Of a DNA stretch of 64,000 nt, positions 61,822 through 64,000 are shown in pieces; position 1 is the first letter of the stretch; the number at the start of each line of letters is the position of its first letter. Location of the stretch: assembly GCA_900660155.1 (NCBI GenBank), contig CABFPE010000124.1:713200-777199 (forward strand), read 5' to 3'. The position numbers and the translations under genes are program-made. The notes under the pieces were generated by a model. The model ran no database searches. It was not told where the DNA came from and saw nothing but the letters and a program-made list of their open reading frames with translations. The stretch is from Hofstenia miamia. Its lineage: Eukaryota; Xenacoelomorpha; Acoela; Hofsteniidae.

Positions 61822-62538
61822 ATGACATCGAAAATTTCAATTTTCTTAATTTACTTGATTAAATTTTTCCCAATGCTTTGTAGATCAGAATGTTTGGACA
61901 GAACTGGAGATTGGGAAGGTGCTGGAGAGAAACCTGGAGTACAAGTGTGGAAAATTTCAAACTTTAAAGCTGAAAATTGGCCCGAAGACAAGCATGGAAC
62001 ATTTTATAATGGAGATAATTATGTCGTGCTTCACACATACAAGTTGAGAGGCAGGTTGGCAAACGATGTGCATTTTTGGATTGGAAAGGATAGTAGCGAA
62101 ATATCTCCTTGTAAAGCAGTAGAGCTTTATAATTGCCTTGAAGGAATTTCCCAGTATTTTACGGAACAGCAATATAAAGAATCTGGAAGATTCCGCAAAA
62201 ATTTCCACTTCCGGTTGAAATATAAAAGAAATAAACAACAATCAAATCTAAATAGACACATAACAACACTATTCGAAATTCATCCAAGTTCAAAAAGAGA
62301 GGTGCCGTTATCAATTACGAGTCTAAGCCCAGCACATGCTTATGTGCTCGATGCACCAGAAAGTATTTATGTGTGGAATGGTCTTCGAAGCATGAAGCGA
62401 GATCAGCTTGCTGCTGAAGACTATGTTGAAGACATAGGAAATGATCGTCAAGTTATCAAAATACGACAGCCCTTAAGAGACGATAAAGAAACTAGTGATT
62501 TCTTTCAATTACTTACTGTTGGTAATTCTAAATGTTGA
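61822..62538 (+). CDS. Gelsolin-like protein (two gelsolin domains), single exon here
   Basis: 238 codons, intact. Gelsolin-family proteins bind, sever and cap actin filaments, usually under calcium control, in the cytoplasm. Visible: WEGAGEKPGVQVWKI (31-45), the standard G1 entry; GDNYVVLHTY (64-73) and DVHFWIGKDSS (82-92), the G1 core; then TTLFEIHPSSKREVPLSITS (148-167) and AYVLDAPESIYVWNG (173-187), the G2 core, ending near FFQLLTVG as G2 does. Two domains are short for the family (severin three, gelsolin six). In G1 the usual QDExGtAAyKt after WIGKxSS is replaced by EISPCKA, so calcium or actin contacts may be altered. Residues 1-20 are hydrophobic. They may be a real N terminus, or intron sequence read before the acceptor-like TTTGTAG ending at 61883. 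Gelsolin genes usually have many introns, so a retrocopy or a last exon is possible. Confidence 0.85.
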   Translation: MTSKISIFLIYLIKFFPMLCRSECLDRTGDWEGAGEKPGVQVWKISNFKAENWPEDKHGTFYNGDNYVVLHTYKLRGRLANDVHFWIGKDSSEISPCKAVELYNCLEGISQYFTEQQYKESGRFRKNFHFRLKYKRNKQQSNLNRHITTLFEIHPSSKREVPLSITSLSPAHAYVLDAPESIYVWNGLRSMKRDQLAAEDYVEDIGNDRQVIKIRQPLRDDKETSDFFQLLTVGNSKC

Positions 62539-62585
62539 AATAGATATTTATAAAGTTTGTTATTAATATTAGCTGACATATTTTT

Positions 62586-62591
62586 AATAAA
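62586..62591 (+). terminator. Poly(A) signal of the gelsolin-like gene
   Basis: AATAAA 48 bp after the stop codon, followed by a T/GT-rich stretch (TTGTATTTTTTGTTTTGTTG). A second AATAAA lies at about 62614. This supports 61822-62538 being the true 3' end of a transcription unit. Confidence 0.65.
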
Positions 62592-64000
62592 TTGTATTTT
62601 TTGTTTTGTTGTAATAAATTGGGCCTCAACGGTAATCAAAGTCAGGATAATTTTCAGGAGCTAATATCATAGGACTGAAATTTTGAAGAAAATATATAAG
62701 TAGAACTGAGATCACCGCTAATGTTCAACTAGTGACTCAAATAAATGTTTTAATATTTTGTATAATAATATTGTATAATGGAAAATGAGCGTAATTACCC
62801 AAGTAGTTATTAGTCAAGTTATGTTTATTTTTATCAAGTTAACTAGACTACTATTAATTTTCATATTTTATACCAACAAAACGACATTGCTGCTTAGTTA
62901 GAAGTAATAAAATATCACTGCACAACTATACATTTAGCACTGCACAAGTCTGTTTTATCACTGCAGACTAAGAAAGGCTTACATTTAATGGCATCATTGA
63001 GTTCTCGACCTACTAAAGGTGTGATAAAAATTAAAAAATGCACACAATTTCCAAGAACCAAAATGACAAGCTTTATAAATTTAACTTAAAAATTTTGTGA
63101 AATGCAGTTTTAAAGCTGGATGAAGATTCTGTAGAACCAATGCGGACTTTTGATTCCTTAGGAATCCACACAAGCGCCCATTGATCAATAATGAAAACTT
63201 TTGGGTCAATGTATAGGTTAATTCGGGTGGAAAATTTAACCTATGGCATAGCCTTGGAAATCAGCTTAGCAAACAATAAAAAAGGAGACAGCTTTGTCAG
63301 GGTAATTATCATCGATGAAAAATTTTAAGGAATGCTAATCTACGATAACATCTGTCATGATACTACAGTGCCTACAACACGGTGAAAAATTCCAGTTCTA
63401 CTTTATCTGCTGGAGGTGTTTGTCTTAAAAGGGGTTTCTTGATTAATGAGGCTGTCATTTTATAACATTAGAATATACGATTCGACTAAAGTTTGAGTCG
63501 ACATACAACATATCTACATCAGAAGCGTCATCAGCTTTTCAAAGTGGATTGCCATTTGGCCATAATGACAATGACTAACGCCGGTTTTTTTTACAAAAGA
63601 GAAGAAATCAGAAACTTGGTCTTCTTACACTTCCACTGTTGGGAATATACGTGCAGATTTTCTTTTGATACAGGCGCACCTGTCTTATAACTAGTTTTTC
63701 TACCATTATATAAGATAATTAAAATAAAATACCATTGTTTCATAGTGAATATGCTCTCATTCTTGAATAGGTAAAATATGCTATGAATGAAAAATTTGCA
63801 ATTTTTTTACATTTATGCAACTGAAGAAACAGAAATGTTTCACCTAGTAATAGCTGTGATAACGCAATGTCGCAAAAGAATATATATTTAAATAATCATA
63901 AGATGAACACATTGGGAATTAAGAGATTAAATCATGTAACATTAGATGTTTTAAACTACGTACCCCTACTAATTTATTATTATGATTGACAATTGATATA
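62592..64000. other. AT-rich 3' flank
   Basis: No further gelsolin domains are visible downstream to the window end. The ORF at 63493-63690 is unrecognised. Nothing else seen. Confidence 0.5.

Overview
This is an AT-rich (roughly 70% A+T by eye), gene-poor stretch of an animal genome, most likely an invertebrate. The evidence is metazoan-type non-LTR retrotransposons, Tc1-like and piggyBac-like DNA transposons, dense (AT)n microsatellites, scaffold gaps, and one recognisable host gene of the gelsolin family. No operons, ribosome-binding sites, rRNA, canonical tRNA or CRISPR arrays were seen. The species cannot be named from the sequence alone.

Layout. 1-777: 3' two thirds of a Tc1-like transposase, cut by the window edge. 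1.13-2.27 kb: minus-strand LINE remnant. 3.3-4.24 kb and 7.25-7.74 kb: near-identical tandem pairs. 5.16-6.04 kb: two LINE 3' ends. 10.48-14.15 kb and 25.58-29.20 kb: a direct pair about 15 kb apart in which identical blocks alternate with unrelated blocks of nearly matching length. This is the oddest structure in the window. 24.9-25.3 kb: LINE remnant. 29.9-33.0 kb: nested transposon zone, with a piggyBac-like transposase relic, a LINE and a piggyBac-type MITE. 33.79-34.79 kb: a gap of exactly 1000 N. 36-38 kb, 39.5-40.2 kb and 45.5-47.4 kb: tandem near-copies meeting at or next to N runs, probably unmerged alleles. 39.2 and 51.3 kb: two solo-LTR-like fossils with 4-bp target duplications. 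48.7-49.5 kb: minus-strand Tc1-like relic. 53.15-54.37 kb: a 1.2 kb nearly complete inverted repeat. 57.2-57.5 kb: 3' tail of another LINE lineage. 61.8-62.5 kb: an intact single-exon gelsolin-like coding region followed by a poly(A) signal.

The gelsolin-like gene is the only convincing host gene. Almost everything else that can be named is decayed mobile DNA, and no transposon or LINE here looks able to move on its own. Several conspicuous repeats sit at N joins and should be treated as assembly suspects before any biology is built on them.
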